A stretch of DNA of 64,000 nucleotides from Nocardioides flavus (ex Wang et al. 2016) (GTDB taxonomy: Bacteria; Actinomycetota; Actinomycetes; Propionibacteriales; Nocardioidaceae), in NCBI RefSeq assembly GCF_014653115.1, contig NZ_BNAD01000001.1, positions 372,001-436,000 on the forward strand. The letters run 5' to 3'. Positions 16,128 to 24,776 of this stretch are shown piece by piece. The first letter of the stretch is position 1; every line of letters starts with the position of its first letter. The notes beneath the pieces were generated by a model, which was given only the letters and a program-made list of their open reading frames with translations, was not told the origin of the DNA and made no database searches. The position numbers were made by a program, and so were the translations under genes.

Positions 16128-17428
16128 GGCTCGAGGTCGACAGCGGTGGCTACGACTCAGCAGCCGAGGCGCTGGAGAGCGGCAACCCCGTCCTCGCCGG
16201 CGGCTACACCTCGCTCACCGGCAAGCTCGGCGGGTACTCCTCGATGGCCGGCGACGAGACCTCCTCCGAGGACTTCGTCAAGAACTACGACTCCGCAGCC
16301 GCCGAGACCGTCGCCGCATTCGCGGAGCTGACCACGGCGTTCGGCAACCTGTCTCTCCTCACCGCCGCGAGCGGCGCCAACCACCGCGAGGCCAACCGCA
16401 AGTCGGTCTACAAGAAGGCGGGTGTGCCCGCCGGGAACGACAAGGAACCCCAGCCCGAGATCGTCTCGACCGACACCCCGCCCAGCTCGGTCGGCGGCGA
16501 CAACGCCGACATGCCGGAGTTCTGGAACCTCATCGTCGACCACCTCCAGGGCTGGGCCTGGCCCAGCGCCGACACGGGCAAGCTGCGCGAAGCGGCCTCG
16601 ACCTGGCGTGCCGCGGCCGGCACCATCGACCGCGCACCGTCCTACGCGAGCGTGGCCTCCTCGCAGCTCGGTCGGCAGCGGTCGCCAGAGGTGGCCTTCG
16701 CCACGTCGGCGCTGCGGGAGTTGCGCACGAGCTCGACCGACCTCGCCGAGCAGTGCCGCGAGCTTGCGACGGCTTGTGACGACTATGCCGAGCAGGTCGA
16801 CAAGACCCGCGAGACGATCAAGGACCTCGTCCGCGACCTCGCCATCGAGATCGGGGCCACTGCCGTGATCAGCGGCATCGCCAGCTTCGTGACCTTTGGT
16901 GGTGCCGCCGTCGTCGGAGGGGGTGTGGCAACGGCCCGTGCCGTCTCCTGCGCCAGGAACATCATCAAGGCACTGGTCGCGCTGAAGGCCGTACGTGCCG
17001 TCGCTGTCATGGCTCGCACCCTGCCCAAGGTGCGCGGCATCCGGACGGCGCTGAAGAAGTTCCAGACCATCCGCGCCGTGCGGCGGTCAGCCAAGAACGT
17101 CGACAAGCAGCTGTGGTCGCCCGGCCGATTCAGGTCGAACCCCAAGAACGCGTTCAAGCACTTCAAGAAGCACAAGGACGAGTTCCCCGAGCTCAAGAAC
17201 TCCAAGGAGTACGTCGAGGCGGCGAAGAAGTTCATGACCGACCCGCCTGCCGGCACGTACACACGCGTGCGAGAACCGGGCGGTGACATCCTGCGCTACG
17301 ACCCGAAGTCGGGGACGCTCGGGATCATGACCAAGGACGGCGTCATGAAGACGATGTTCAAGCCCGAGGCAGCCAAGGTGCAGCAGAACGGCTTCCGCGA
17401 CGTCTGGGACTATTTCCTCCATGGGTAG
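16124..17428 (+). CDS. Probable T7SS-linked polymorphic toxin
   Basis: The 434-residue protein has an Ala/Ser-rich helical N-terminal region (about 1-95), a linker rich in Pro, Ser and Asp, a second helical region, and a hydrophobic Gly/Ala stretch (about 246-278). A short basic C-terminal domain begins near residue 330. This domain contains FKHFKKHKDEF, KEYVEAAKKFM, GTYTRVREPGGDILRYDP and DGVMKTMFKP, then ends WDYFLHG. The pattern resembles C-terminal RNase or tRNase domains of contact-dependent and polymorphic toxins; I assign that class by resemblance only. A Cys-rich gene overlaps its stop codon, as expected for an immunity gene. Confidence 0.68.
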   Translation: MRLEVDSGGYDSAAEALESGNPVLAGGYTSLTGKLGGYSSMAGDETSSEDFVKNYDSAAAETVAAFAELTTAFGNLSLLTAASGANHREANRKSVYKKAGVPAGNDKEPQPEIVSTDTPPSSVGGDNADMPEFWNLIVDHLQGWAWPSADTGKLREAASTWRAAAGTIDRAPSYASVASSQLGRQRSPEVAFATSALRELRTSSTDLAEQCRELATACDDYAEQVDKTRETIKDLVRDLAIEIGATAVISGIASFVTFGGAAVVGGGVATARAVSCARNIIKALVALKAVRAVAVMARTLPKVRGIRTALKKFQTIRAVRRSAKNVDKQLWSPGRFRSNPKNAFKHFKKHKDEFPELKNSKEYVEAAKKFMTDPPAGTYTRVREPGGDILRYDPKSGTLGIMTKDGVMKTMFKPEAAKVQQNGFRDVWDYFLHG

Positions 17429-17681
17429 CGCCAACAACTGCCGCGTGTGCGGCTACGACTGGGGCGAGCCGCCGTGGGGCGCCAGCGGGCAGGAGCCGAC
17501 GTTCTGGATCTGTCCCTGCTGCGAGGTCGAGGCGGGCTACGAGGACATCACCCCGGTGGGGGCCAAGGCCTACCGGGCCGAGTGGCTCGCCAAGGGGGCG
17601 CCGTGGTCCGATCCGGACGAGCCGCACGACGGCCTCACCACCGAGAATCGCCTCACCCACGTCCCTCCCGGCTTCGAGTGA
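17421..17681 (+). CDS. CPCC-motif small protein, putative immunity protein
   Basis: The 86-residue protein has two Cys pairs, NCRVCGYDWGEPPWG and ICPCCEVEAGYED, a zinc-ribbon-like arrangement, followed by an acidic C-terminal half (AEWLAKGAPWSDPDEP). The ATG lies inside the last codons of the toxin gene (CATGGGTAG), so translation is probably coupled. Proteins with the CPCC...GYED pattern are often found beside polymorphic toxins. Acidic small size and tight coupling to a basic toxin domain support an immunity role. No direct functional evidence exists in the sequence. Confidence 0.72.
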   Translation: MGSANNCRVCGYDWGEPPWGASGQEPTFWICPCCEVEAGYEDITPVGAKAYRAEWLAKGAPWSDPDEPHDGLTTENRLTHVPPGFE

Positions 17682-17998
17682 CGGCGATGAGCTCCTCGTC
17701 CGGCGACCCGCTGGTCGTGCACACCGGCAGCCCGGAGGCCGCGTCCCTCCTGCGCCGCAACCTGACCGCGATCGCGGACCAGCAAGCCGGCAGCGCCACG
17801 GCCCGGATGGTGCGTGACGTGCTCGCCGGACGACGCGACCTGTCCGACCTCGAACGTGACGGGGACTTCATGGCACTGGTACGCAGCGGGGTCCAGCAGT
17901 ACGAGGACCACCTCGCGTCACTCTCACCCGAGGAGGAGGAGCGGCTCTACGCCGAGGCGCGTGAGATCGCGGAGCAGGACGAGCGCGACGCCACCTGA
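17678..17998 (+). CDS. Small acidic helical protein of the WXG100 cassette, unknown function
   Basis: The protein has 106 residues from the GTG that overlaps the previous stop (GTGA), or 103 from an ATG three codons later. It is mostly helical, with RRNLTAIADQQAGSATARMV and an acidic C-terminus rich in Glu (SPEEEERLYAEAREIAEQDE). I do not recognise a family. Its position directly after the Cys-rich gene, with overlap, suggests it belongs to the same unit, either as a second immunity protein or an accessory factor. The next gene is convergent. Confidence 0.65.
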   Translation: MTAMSSSSGDPLVVHTGSPEAASLLRRNLTAIADQQAGSATARMVRDVLAGRRDLSDLERDGDFMALVRSGVQQYEDHLASLSPEEEERLYAEAREIAEQDERDAT

Positions 17999-18005
17999 CC
18001 CACTG

Positions 18006-19178
18006 TCAGCCTCGCGCCACCTCCCCCAGCGCCCGGGCGAGGTCGGCGCACAGGTCCTCGGGGTCCTCGAGGCCGATCGAGAGGCGCAGCACGTCCGCGT
18101 CCGGCTTGGCCTCCGCGGCGACCGGGCGGTGGGTGAGGGCGGCCGGGTGCTGGACGAGCGAGTCGACCCCGCCGAGGGAGACGGCGTGGGTGAACAGCTC
18201 GACCGCCGCGGTCACCCGCGACGCCGCGGCGTACCCGCCGTCGACGCGGAACGCGAGCATCGCGCCGGGGCCGCGCATCTGGCGGCCGACGAGCCCGAGC
18301 GGGTCGCACTCGGGCAGGCCCGGCCAGAAGACCCCTGCGACGGCGGGGTGCGAGGCCAGCCACGCGGCGACCTTGCCGGCGCCGTCCTGCTGCGCGCGCA
18401 CCCGCAGCGGCAGCGTGGCCAGCCCGCGATGGAGGAGGTAGGCGCCCATCGGGTGCAGCAGCGCCCCGGTCACGGCGCGGACGCGGCGCAGCGCGGCGGC
18501 CCACTCCTCGGAGCAGGCGATGACGCCGCCCATCGCGTCACCGTGCCCGCCGAGGTACTTGGTGGCGCTGTGCAGCACGAGGGCCGCGCCGTGGTCGGCG
18601 GGGTTCTGCAGGACCGGGGTGGCGAAGGTGTTGTCGACCAGCACCGGCACGGCGCCGGCCGCGGCGACGACGGCGTCGAGGTCGACGAGCTCGAGGGTCG
18701 GGTTGGCCGGCGTCTCGAGGACCACCAGGCAGGTGTCGGGACGTACGGCCGACGCCACCTCGTGCGGCGCGCAGTAGGTGGTCTCGACGCCGAGCATCCC
18801 CGAGGCGAGCAGGTGGTCGGTCCCGCCGTACAGCGGGCGCACGGCGACCACGTGCCGCCCGGCGCCCTCCGCGACGGCGGCCAGCACCGCGCCGGTGACC
18901 GCGGCCATCCCGGTCGAGAACGCCACCGCCGCCTCGGTGTGCTCGAGCCCGGCCAGCGCCTCCTCGAAGCGCGCGACGGTCGGGTTCCACAGCCGCTGGT
19001 AGACCATGCCGCCGGCCGCCGGGTGGCCGCCGGTCGCCATCGCCTCGTACGACTCGCCGCCCGCATCGATGCTCGGCAGCGGGTTCGTCGTGGAGAGGTC
19101 GAGCGGGAGCGCGTGGACGCCGAGCGCGCCCAGGTCGGCGCGGCCGGCGTGGACGGCGAGGGTGTCGAGGCTGGTCAT
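18006..19178 (-). CDS. PLP-dependent Cys/Met-metabolism lyase (cystathionine/methionine gamma-lyase type)
   Basis: The 390-residue fold-type I PLP enzyme has the Schiff-base Lys in LVLHSATKYLGGHGDAMGG, the phosphate-binding block FSTGMAAVT, the tyrosine loop RPLYGGTDHLL and the Asp in LVDNTFATP. The YGGT loop lacks the Cys found in typical methionine gamma-lyases (YGCT), so cystathionine gamma-lyase or synthase activity is equally possible. It is divergent from an Lrp/AsnC regulator, the usual partner of amino-acid-degrading enzymes in this class. Confidence 0.88.
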   Translation of the reverse strand: MTSLDTLAVHAGRADLGALGVHALPLDLSTTNPLPSIDAGGESYEAMATGGHPAAGGMVYQRLWNPTVARFEEALAGLEHTEAAVAFSTGMAAVTGAVLAAVAEGAGRHVVAVRPLYGGTDHLLASGMLGVETTYCAPHEVASAVRPDTCLVVLETPANPTLELVDLDAVVAAAGAVPVLVDNTFATPVLQNPADHGAALVLHSATKYLGGHGDAMGGVIACSEEWAAALRRVRAVTGALLHPMGAYLLHRGLATLPLRVRAQQDGAGKVAAWLASHPAVAGVFWPGLPECDPLGLVGRQMRGPGAMLAFRVDGGYAAASRVTAAVELFTHAVSLGGVDSLVQHPAALTHRPVAAEAKPDADVLRLSIGLEDPEDLCADLARALGEVARG

Positions 19179-19274
19179 GCGCGTCACCGTCGCGGAATCC
19201 TCGCCTTGTCGCAATACACTCCGAACAACTGCACGCGAGGTTCCCTTCACGCCGAAGATCACGAGGATGACGCC

Positions 19275-19757
19275 ATGGCCAGCCAGCCCCCACCGGTGGA
19301 TCCTGCACCCCTCGACGCGCTCGACCGGCGCCTGCTCGCCGAGCTCGCGGCGGACGGCCGGGTCACCAACGCCGCGCTCGCCAAGCGCCTCGGGATCGCC
19401 GAGTCGACCTGCCTGCAGCGGGTGCGGTCGCTGCGCGAGCGCGGCGTCGTGCGCGGCGTCCACGCCGACGTCGACCTCGCCGCCCTCGGCTATCCCATCC
19501 AGGCGGTCATCAAGGTGCGCCTCGGCAGCCACAACCGCGACCACGTCGCGAGCTTCCACGAGGTGCTGGCCCACGTGCCGGGCGTGCTGCGGATCCTGCA
19601 CGTCGGCGGCGAGGACGACTACCTGCTGCACGTCGCGGTCTCCTCGACCACCCAGCTGCGCGACCTGGTGCTCGAGCACCTCAACGTGCACCCCGTCGTA
19701 CGCCACACCGAGACGCAGCTGGTGTTCGAGGAGATCGCGGGGGCCGGGGTGCTCTGA
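19275..19757 (+). CDS. Lrp/AsnC-family transcriptional regulator
   Basis: The 160-residue protein has an N-terminal helix-turn-helix (LDRRLLAELAADGRVTNAALAKRLGIAES region, about 15-43) and a C-terminal RAM domain that binds amino acids (ILHVGGEDDYLLHVAVSS). The 96-nt divergent space to the PLP lyase holds TTGTCGCAATACACTCCGAA and then CAA, an imperfect TTGT...ACAA dyad that could be the binding site. It probably regulates the lyase in response to methionine, cysteine or a related amino acid. Confidence 0.9.
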   Translation: MASQPPPVDPAPLDALDRRLLAELAADGRVTNAALAKRLGIAESTCLQRVRSLRERGVVRGVHADVDLAALGYPIQAVIKVRLGSHNRDHVASFHEVLAHVPGVLRILHVGGEDDYLLHVAVSSTTQLRDLVLEHLNVHPVVRHTETQLVFEEIAGAGVL

Positions 19758-19777
19758 GCTGTTGCCGGAGTCACGCT

Positions 19778-19791
19778 TGCAACTCGTTGCA
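19778..19791. promoter_or_regulatory. PadR operator candidate
   Basis: TGCAAC-TC-GTTGCA is a perfect palindrome with 6-nt arms, 21 nt before the padR-like start. PadR repressors bind comparable ATGCA...TGCAT dyads. The next hexamer, CACGAT, ends 6 nt before the ATG, so the operator would cover the core promoter. Confidence 0.65.
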
Positions 19792-19812
19792 TAGGTCGGG
19801 CACGATGGTGCC

Positions 19813-20364
19813 ATGGCTCTCGAGCACGCCCTCCTCGTTGCGCTCAGCGAGCGCCCCGCGAGCGGGCTCGAGCTGACCAAGCGCTTCGAGACGTCGCTGG
19901 GGTTCTTCTGGCACGCCACCCACCAGCAGATCTACCGCGTGCTGGCGCGGATGGAGGCGGACGGCTGGGTCACCGTGGAGGTCGTCGAACAGGACGGCCG
20001 GCCCGACAAGCGCGTCCACACGCCCTCCGACACCGGTCGCAAGGTGCTGGCCGAGTGGCTGGCGACCCCGACGCCGATGGAGACCTTCCGCAGCGAGCTG
20101 GCGGTCAAGATGCGCGGGGCGTCGTACGGCGAGCGCGCGGCGCTGCTGCGCAACCTGCGCGAGGTGCGCGCCGACCACGCGCTGCGCCTGGCGACGTACG
20201 AGCGGATGGAGCGCGAGCAGTTCCCCGAGCCGGCCGGCCTCGAGCCGCGGCTGCGCGACCGCTGGCTGGTGCTGCGCGGCGGCATCCGGCTCGAGCGCTT
20301 CTGGATCGACTGGATCGACGAGTACCTGCAGGCCCACGAGCCCCACACGATGGAGACGTCATGA
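19813..20364 (+). CDS. PadR-family transcriptional regulator
   Basis: The 183-residue protein has a winged helix in the first 80 residues (LVALSERPASGLELTKRF, then HQQIYRVLARMEADGWV with wing VVEQDGRPDKRVHTPSDTG). A C-terminal coiled-coil dimerisation region is rich in Arg and Glu, as in the PadR/Vir_act_alpha_C architecture. It starts at ATG, probably without leader. Its stop overlaps the ATG of fadH (ATGA), so it is likely to autoregulate and control the dienoyl-CoA reductase in the same transcript. Confidence 0.9.
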   Translation: MALEHALLVALSERPASGLELTKRFETSLGFFWHATHQQIYRVLARMEADGWVTVEVVEQDGRPDKRVHTPSDTGRKVLAEWLATPTPMETFRSELAVKMRGASYGERAALLRNLREVRADHALRLATYERMEREQFPEPAGLEPRLRDRWLVLRGGIRLERFWIDWIDEYLQAHEPHTMETS

Positions 20365-22373
20365 CGCACCCCCGCTACCCCCACCTCCTCGAGCCGATCA
20401 CCCTCGGCACCGGGCCCGACGGCCTGACCCTGCGCAACCGCGTCGTCATGGGCTCGATGCACACCGGGCTGGAGGACCACCCGTGGGACATCGACAAGCT
20501 CGCGGCGTTCTTCGAGGAGCGGGCCCGCGGCGGCGTCGGGCTGATCATCACCGGCGGCTACGCCCCGACCAAGCGCGGCTGGCTCAAGCCGTTCGCCTCC
20601 GAGATGACCAACCGCCTCCACGCGATCCGGCACCAGCGCGTCACCGGCCCGGTGCACGAGGCCGGCGGTGCGATCGCGCTGCAGGTGCTGCACGCCGGTC
20701 GCTACGGCTACCACCCGCTCTCGCAGAGCGCATCGGACAAGAAGTCGCCGATCACGCCGTTCAAGCCGAGCGCGATGTCGAGCAAGGAGGTCGACCACAC
20801 CGCGACCGCCTTCGCCAAGAGCGTCGCGCTGGCCCGCAAGGCCGGCTACGACGCGGTCGAGATCATGGGCTCCGAGGGCTACCTGATCAACCAGTTCCTC
20901 GCCGCGCGCACCAACGACCGCGACGACCAGTGGGGCGGCTCGGCCACGCGCCGCATGCACTTCGCCGTCGAGGTCGTACGCCGCTCCCGCGAGCTCGTCG
21001 GCCCCGACTTCCCGATCGTCTACCGGATCTCGCTGCTCGACCTCGTCGAGGGCGGCCAGACGTGGGAGGAGACGACCGAGCTCGCCCTGCACCTGCAGGC
21101 CGCCGGCGTCACCGTCCTCAACACCGGCATCGGCTGGCACGAGGCCAGGGTGCCGACGATCATCACGCAGGTCCCGCGCGGCGCCTGGCGGTCCTACACC
21201 GCGCGCCTCAAGCAGGTCGTCGACGTGCCGGTCTGCGCGTCGAACCGGATCAACACCCCCGAGCTCGCCGAGGACATCCTCGCCTCGGGCGACGCCGACC
21301 TCGTCTCGATGGCGCGCCCGCTGCTGGCCGACCCGGCGTTCGTCGCCAAGGCGATGGACGAGCGGGCCGACGAGATCAACACCTGCATCGCCTGCAACCA
21401 GGCCTGCCTCGACCACGTGTTCTCCAACGAGCGCGCCTCCTGCCTGGTCAACCCGCGCGCCTGCCACGAGACCGAGCTCGTGCTCATGCCCGCGCTGCGC
21501 AAGCAGACCGTCGCCGTGGTGGGCGCCGGCCCGGCCGGCCTCGCCGCAGCGACCAGCGCGGCCGAGCGGGGCTTCGACGTGACGCTGTTCGAGAAGTCGC
21601 CCGAGCTCGGCGGCCAGTTCCGCCTGGCGATGGCCGTGCCCGGCAAGGAGGACTTCGCCGACACCCTGCGCTACTTCACCCGACGCCTCGAGGTGCTCGG
21701 CGTCGACGTACGCCTCTCGACCGCGGCGACCACCGCCGACCTCGCCGGCTTCGACCAGGTCGTCGTCGCGACCGGCGTGGAGCCCCGCATCCCGGACATC
21801 CCCGGCATCGACCACCCGTGCGTCGCGTCGTACGCCGAGGTGCTCAGCGGCGCGGTCGTGCCCGGGCGCCGGGTGGCGGTCATCGGCGCCGGCGGCATCG
21901 GCGTCGACGTGAGCGTCTTCCTCACCCACGAGCACGAGGACCTCGACGACTGGATGGCCCACTGGGGCGTCGGCGACCCCGCGCTCACCGCGGGCGGGCT
22001 GACCGAGCCCAAGCCGCGCACGCCGGCGCGCGAGGTGACGCTGGTGCAGCGCAAGACCACCCCGATCGGGATCGGTCTTGGCAAGACCTCCGGCTGGGCG
22101 CACCGCGCGGTGCTGAAGCAGTCGAAGGTCACCCAGGTCAGCGGTGCGACCTATGACCGCATCGACGACGAGGGCCTGCACATCACGGTCGACGGCGTCG
22201 CCCGCGTGGTCGAGGTCGACACGGTCGTGGTGTGCGCCGGCCAGGACTCCGTGCGGGACCTGTACGACGCGCTCGACCGCGACGCCCACCTGATCGGCGG
22301 TGCTGACGTCGCCGCCGAGCTCGACGCCAAGCGCGCGATCAAGCAGGGCACCGAGGTCGTCGCCGGGCTGTAG
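20361..22373 (+). CDS. fadH: NADPH-dependent 2,4-dienoyl-CoA reductase
   Basis: The 670 residues match the length of E. coli FadH (about 672). The N-terminal half is an old-yellow-enzyme-like FMN barrel (GSMHTGLED, QVLHAGRYGYHP, GSEGYLINQFLAARTN). The cysteines Cys342, Cys345 and Cys349 in CIACNQACLDHVF, plus one in ASCLVN, bind the 4Fe-4S cluster. The C-terminal half has the FAD motif VGAGPAGLAAAT and the NADPH motif IGAGGIGVDVSV. It reduces 2,4-dienoyl-CoA esters formed from unsaturated fatty acids. It is cotranscribed with the PadR regulator; an acyl-CoA ligase lies nearby. Confidence 0.93.
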   Translation: MTHPRYPHLLEPITLGTGPDGLTLRNRVVMGSMHTGLEDHPWDIDKLAAFFEERARGGVGLIITGGYAPTKRGWLKPFASEMTNRLHAIRHQRVTGPVHEAGGAIALQVLHAGRYGYHPLSQSASDKKSPITPFKPSAMSSKEVDHTATAFAKSVALARKAGYDAVEIMGSEGYLINQFLAARTNDRDDQWGGSATRRMHFAVEVVRRSRELVGPDFPIVYRISLLDLVEGGQTWEETTELALHLQAAGVTVLNTGIGWHEARVPTIITQVPRGAWRSYTARLKQVVDVPVCASNRINTPELAEDILASGDADLVSMARPLLADPAFVAKAMDERADEINTCIACNQACLDHVFSNERASCLVNPRACHETELVLMPALRKQTVAVVGAGPAGLAAATSAAERGFDVTLFEKSPELGGQFRLAMAVPGKEDFADTLRYFTRRLEVLGVDVRLSTAATTADLAGFDQVVVATGVEPRIPDIPGIDHPCVASYAEVLSGAVVPGRRVAVIGAGGIGVDVSVFLTHEHEDLDDWMAHWGVGDPALTAGGLTEPKPRTPAREVTLVQRKTTPIGIGLGKTSGWAHRAVLKQSKVTQVSGATYDRIDDEGLHITVDGVARVVEVDTVVVCAGQDSVRDLYDALDRDAHLIGGADVAAELDAKRAIKQGTEVVAGL

Positions 22374-22378
22374 CCCGA

Positions 22379-22392
22379 CCGGAGGCGTCCGG
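22379..22392. terminator. Short hairpin between convergent fadH and the CBS gene
   Basis: CCGGA and TCCGG flank a GGCG loop just after the fadH stop codon. The 5-bp stem is weak, but it is the only dyad in the 24-nt space and may serve both convergent genes. Confidence 0.35.
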
Positions 22393-22397
22393 CGGGG

Positions 22398-22868
22398 TCA
22401 CTCCTGCCGGACCACGACCCGGGTGCCGCTCGGGACCACGACCACGTCCTCCTCGTGGGCCGCGACGTCGACGAGCACCTCGAAGAGGTCGCGCATCGAG
22501 ACGAACCCCGCGATGTCGTCGCCGTCGACCACCGGCAGGTGCCGCACCCGCGCCTCGACCATCCGCCGGGCGGCGTCGAGGAGCCGGTCGTCGGGGCCGG
22601 CGGTGACCAGGTCGGTGGCCATGACCTCGCCGGCCGTCACGTGCTCGGGGTTCGCCCCCTGCGCGAGGTGGTGCACGACGTCGCGCTCCGAGACGACGCC
22701 GACGAGGTTCCCGTGCCTGACGACACCGACGGCGCCGATGCCGTCGGCGGCCAGCGCCTCCGCGACCTGCTGCAGGGAGGCGTCGGCGTCGAGGGTGGCC
22801 ACCGGCCAGACCATCACCCGGGCGACCGCGTCCGTGGGGTGCAGGCTGCTCCTGCTGCTGGTGTACAT
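22398..22868 (-). CDS. Two-CBS-domain protein (Hrp1-like)
   Basis: The 156-residue protein consists of two CBS motifs: the first ends in VGVVRHGNLVGVVSERDVV, the second in RHLPVVDGDDIAGFVSMRDL. CBS pairs bind adenosine nucleotides or related ligands. Stand-alone two-CBS proteins of this size include mycobacterial Hrp1, which is strongly induced by hypoxia through DosR. The ATG follows a GGAGGACCCC ribosome site. A DosR-like palindrome 67 nt upstream supports hypoxia or redox control, as inference. Confidence 0.88.
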   Translation of the reverse strand: MYTSSRSSLHPTDAVARVMVWPVATLDADASLQQVAEALAADGIGAVGVVRHGNLVGVVSERDVVHHLAQGANPEHVTAGEVMATDLVTAGPDDRLLDAARRMVEARVRHLPVVDGDDIAGFVSMRDLFEVLVDVAAHEEDVVVVPSGTRVVVRQE

Positions 22869-22934
22869 GGGGTCCTCCGCTCGTCGAGACTCTCCTGCTG
22901 ACCTGAGCCTGTTCCGTCGCCGGAGCCGGCGTCA

Positions 22935-22949
22935 GGGGCCTTGGTCCCC
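22935..22949. promoter_or_regulatory. DevR/DosR-like box
   Basis: Read on the minus strand the site is GGGGACCAAGGCCCC, which fits the DosR core pattern GGGAC(C/T)..RG(T/C)CC. It lies between the CBS gene (67 nt) and the acyl-CoA ligase (116 nt). A closer match, CGGGACCTTGGTCCCG, occurs at 60870. No devR/devS gene is in the window. Confidence 0.55.
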
Positions 22950-23064
22950 GCCCGGAGGGGCGAAGTCCTCCTGTCCTCCGGCCGGTGCCGCCGCCGGCCC
23001 GGCGAAGGATTACGTTGGGTGCAGTCGCGGTGATCCCCGGCGACACCCCGAGGCGAGGAGCGCC

Positions 23065-24750
23065 GTGCCGGCTCAGCAGCAACCCCTGTGGGCAGGGTCG
23101 TACGCACCGGGCGTCCCGCTGCACCTCGACTACGGCGACACCACGGTGCTCGACCTGTGGGAGGACGCGGCGCGTCGGCACCCCGACCGCCCGGCGTTGG
23201 ACTTCCTGGGACGGGCCTGGACCTACGCCGAGGTGGCCGACGAGGTGGCCCGGGTGGCGGGCGGGCTGCACGCCCTCGGCGTACGTCCCGGCGACAACGT
23301 CGCGCTCGTCATGCCCAACTGCCCGCAGAACGTGATCGCCTTCTTCGCCGTCCTGCGCCTCGGCGCCGCGGTGGTGGAGCACAACCCGCTCTACACCGCG
23401 GCCGAGCTGCGGCACCCCTTCGCCGACCACGGCGCCCGGGTGGCGATCGTGTGGGACAAGGTCGTGCCGGTCGTCGAGGAGCTGCGCGACTCCTCGGCCC
23501 TCGAGCACGTGGTTGCCGTCGACATGACCACCCGGCTCCCCTGGACCAAGCGCCTCGCGCTGCGCCTGCCGGTCGCGAAGGCGCGCGCGGCTCGCGACCA
23601 GCTCACCTCCCCCGCCCCCGGGGCGATGCAGTGGGACGACCTGGCCTCCGCGCAGCCGCTGGACGGGTCGCACCCGCGGCCGGGGCGCGACGACGTCGCG
23701 CTGCTGCTCTACACCTCGGGCACGACCGGGGTGCCCAAGGGCGTGCCGCTGCTGCACCGCAACCTCGTGGCCGACGTGACCCAGGGCCGCGCCTGGGTGG
23801 CGGGCCTTCGCGAGGGCGAGGAGACCTTCCTGGTCGCGCTGCCGCTGTTCCACGCCTACGGCGTCACGGTCAGCGTCCTGCTCGGGGTGGCCCTGGCCGC
23901 CAAGCTGGTCCTGCTGCCCAAGCCCGAGATCGTCCTGATCATGGACGCCGTCGCCCGCGAGGTGCCGAGCTTCGTGCCCGCGGTGCCGCCGCTCTACCAG
24001 CGCATCGTCGACGAGGCGGAGCGCCGCAACGTCTCGATCCGGGGCATCCGCTACGCGCTGTCCGGCGCGATGCCGCTGCCGGCTCGCCTCGTCGAGCGCT
24101 GGGAGGCCGCGACGGGCGGGCTCCTCGTGGAGGGCTACGGCCTGACCGAGACGTCCCCGGTGATCGTCGGCAACCCGATGACGGGCGCCCGCCGACCGAG
24201 CGCGATCGGGGTGCCCTTCCCCGACGTCGAGGTGCGGGTCGCGGACCCGGACGACCTCGACCGCGAGGTCCCCCTCGGCGAGCGCGGCGAGCTGCTGGTG
24301 CGCGGCCCGCAGGTGTTCGGCGGCTACCGCGGACTGCCCGACGAGACCGCGGCGGCCTTCCACGACGGCTGGTTCCGTACGGGCGACGTGGTGACGATGT
24401 CCCCCGACGGCTTCCTCACGATCGTCGACCGGATCAAGGAGATCATCATCACCGGCGGGTTCAACGTCTACCCGACCGAGGTGGAGGCGGCGCTGCGTAC
24501 GCACCCCGCGGTCGCGGACGCGGCGGTCGTCGGGCTGCCGCACGAGGACGGCGGCGAGGAGGTCGTCGCCGCGGTGGTGCTCGCCGACGGCGCCACGGTC
24601 GAGCCGGACGAGCTGCGTGCGCACGCCCGCGAGGGGCTCACCCCCTACAAGGTGCCGCGCCGGGTGGTCTTCGTCGACGAGCTGCCGACCAACCCGATGG
24701 GCAAGGTGCTGCGCCGCGAGGTGGTGGCCCGGCTGCGCACGGAGGGTTGA
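23065..24750 (+). CDS. Long-chain fatty-acid--CoA ligase (FadD-like)
   Basis: The 561-residue protein belongs to the ANL adenylate-forming superfamily. It has the P-loop-like signature LLLYTSGTTGVPKGVPL, the motif LVEGYGLTETSPV, the DGWFRTGDVV Asp region, the hinge VDRIKEIIITGGFNVYPTEVE and the catalytic Lys in NPMGKVLRREVV. It would activate fatty acids to acyl-CoA. The GTG start is set by AGGCGAGGAGC upstream. The heliorhodopsin gene begins 26 nt downstream on the same strand but has its own -10-like hexamer. Confidence 0.92.
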   Translation: MPAQQQPLWAGSYAPGVPLHLDYGDTTVLDLWEDAARRHPDRPALDFLGRAWTYAEVADEVARVAGGLHALGVRPGDNVALVMPNCPQNVIAFFAVLRLGAAVVEHNPLYTAAELRHPFADHGARVAIVWDKVVPVVEELRDSSALEHVVAVDMTTRLPWTKRLALRLPVAKARAARDQLTSPAPGAMQWDDLASAQPLDGSHPRPGRDDVALLLYTSGTTGVPKGVPLLHRNLVADVTQGRAWVAGLREGEETFLVALPLFHAYGVTVSVLLGVALAAKLVLLPKPEIVLIMDAVAREVPSFVPAVPPLYQRIVDEAERRNVSIRGIRYALSGAMPLPARLVERWEAATGGLLVEGYGLTETSPVIVGNPMTGARRPSAIGVPFPDVEVRVADPDDLDREVPLGERGELLVRGPQVFGGYRGLPDETAAAFHDGWFRTGDVVTMSPDGFLTIVDRIKEIIITGGFNVYPTEVEAALRTHPAVADAAVVGLPHEDGGEEVVAAVVLADGATVEPDELRAHAREGLTPYKVPRRVVFVDELPTNPMGKVLRREVVARLRTEG

Positions 24751-24776
24751 CTGACCCGGTGCCCCATGATGGGGGC

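Noticed and set aside
16124..17428. Assigning the toxin domain to colicin D
   Set aside because: The spacing of basic residues and the DGVMKTMFKP ending fit CdiA-type RNase domains better, and neither can be proven without a profile search.
18006..19178. Naming the PLP enzyme methionine gamma-lyase
   Set aside because: The loop reads YGGT and lacks the Cys typical of methionine gamma-lyases, so only the wider family is supported.
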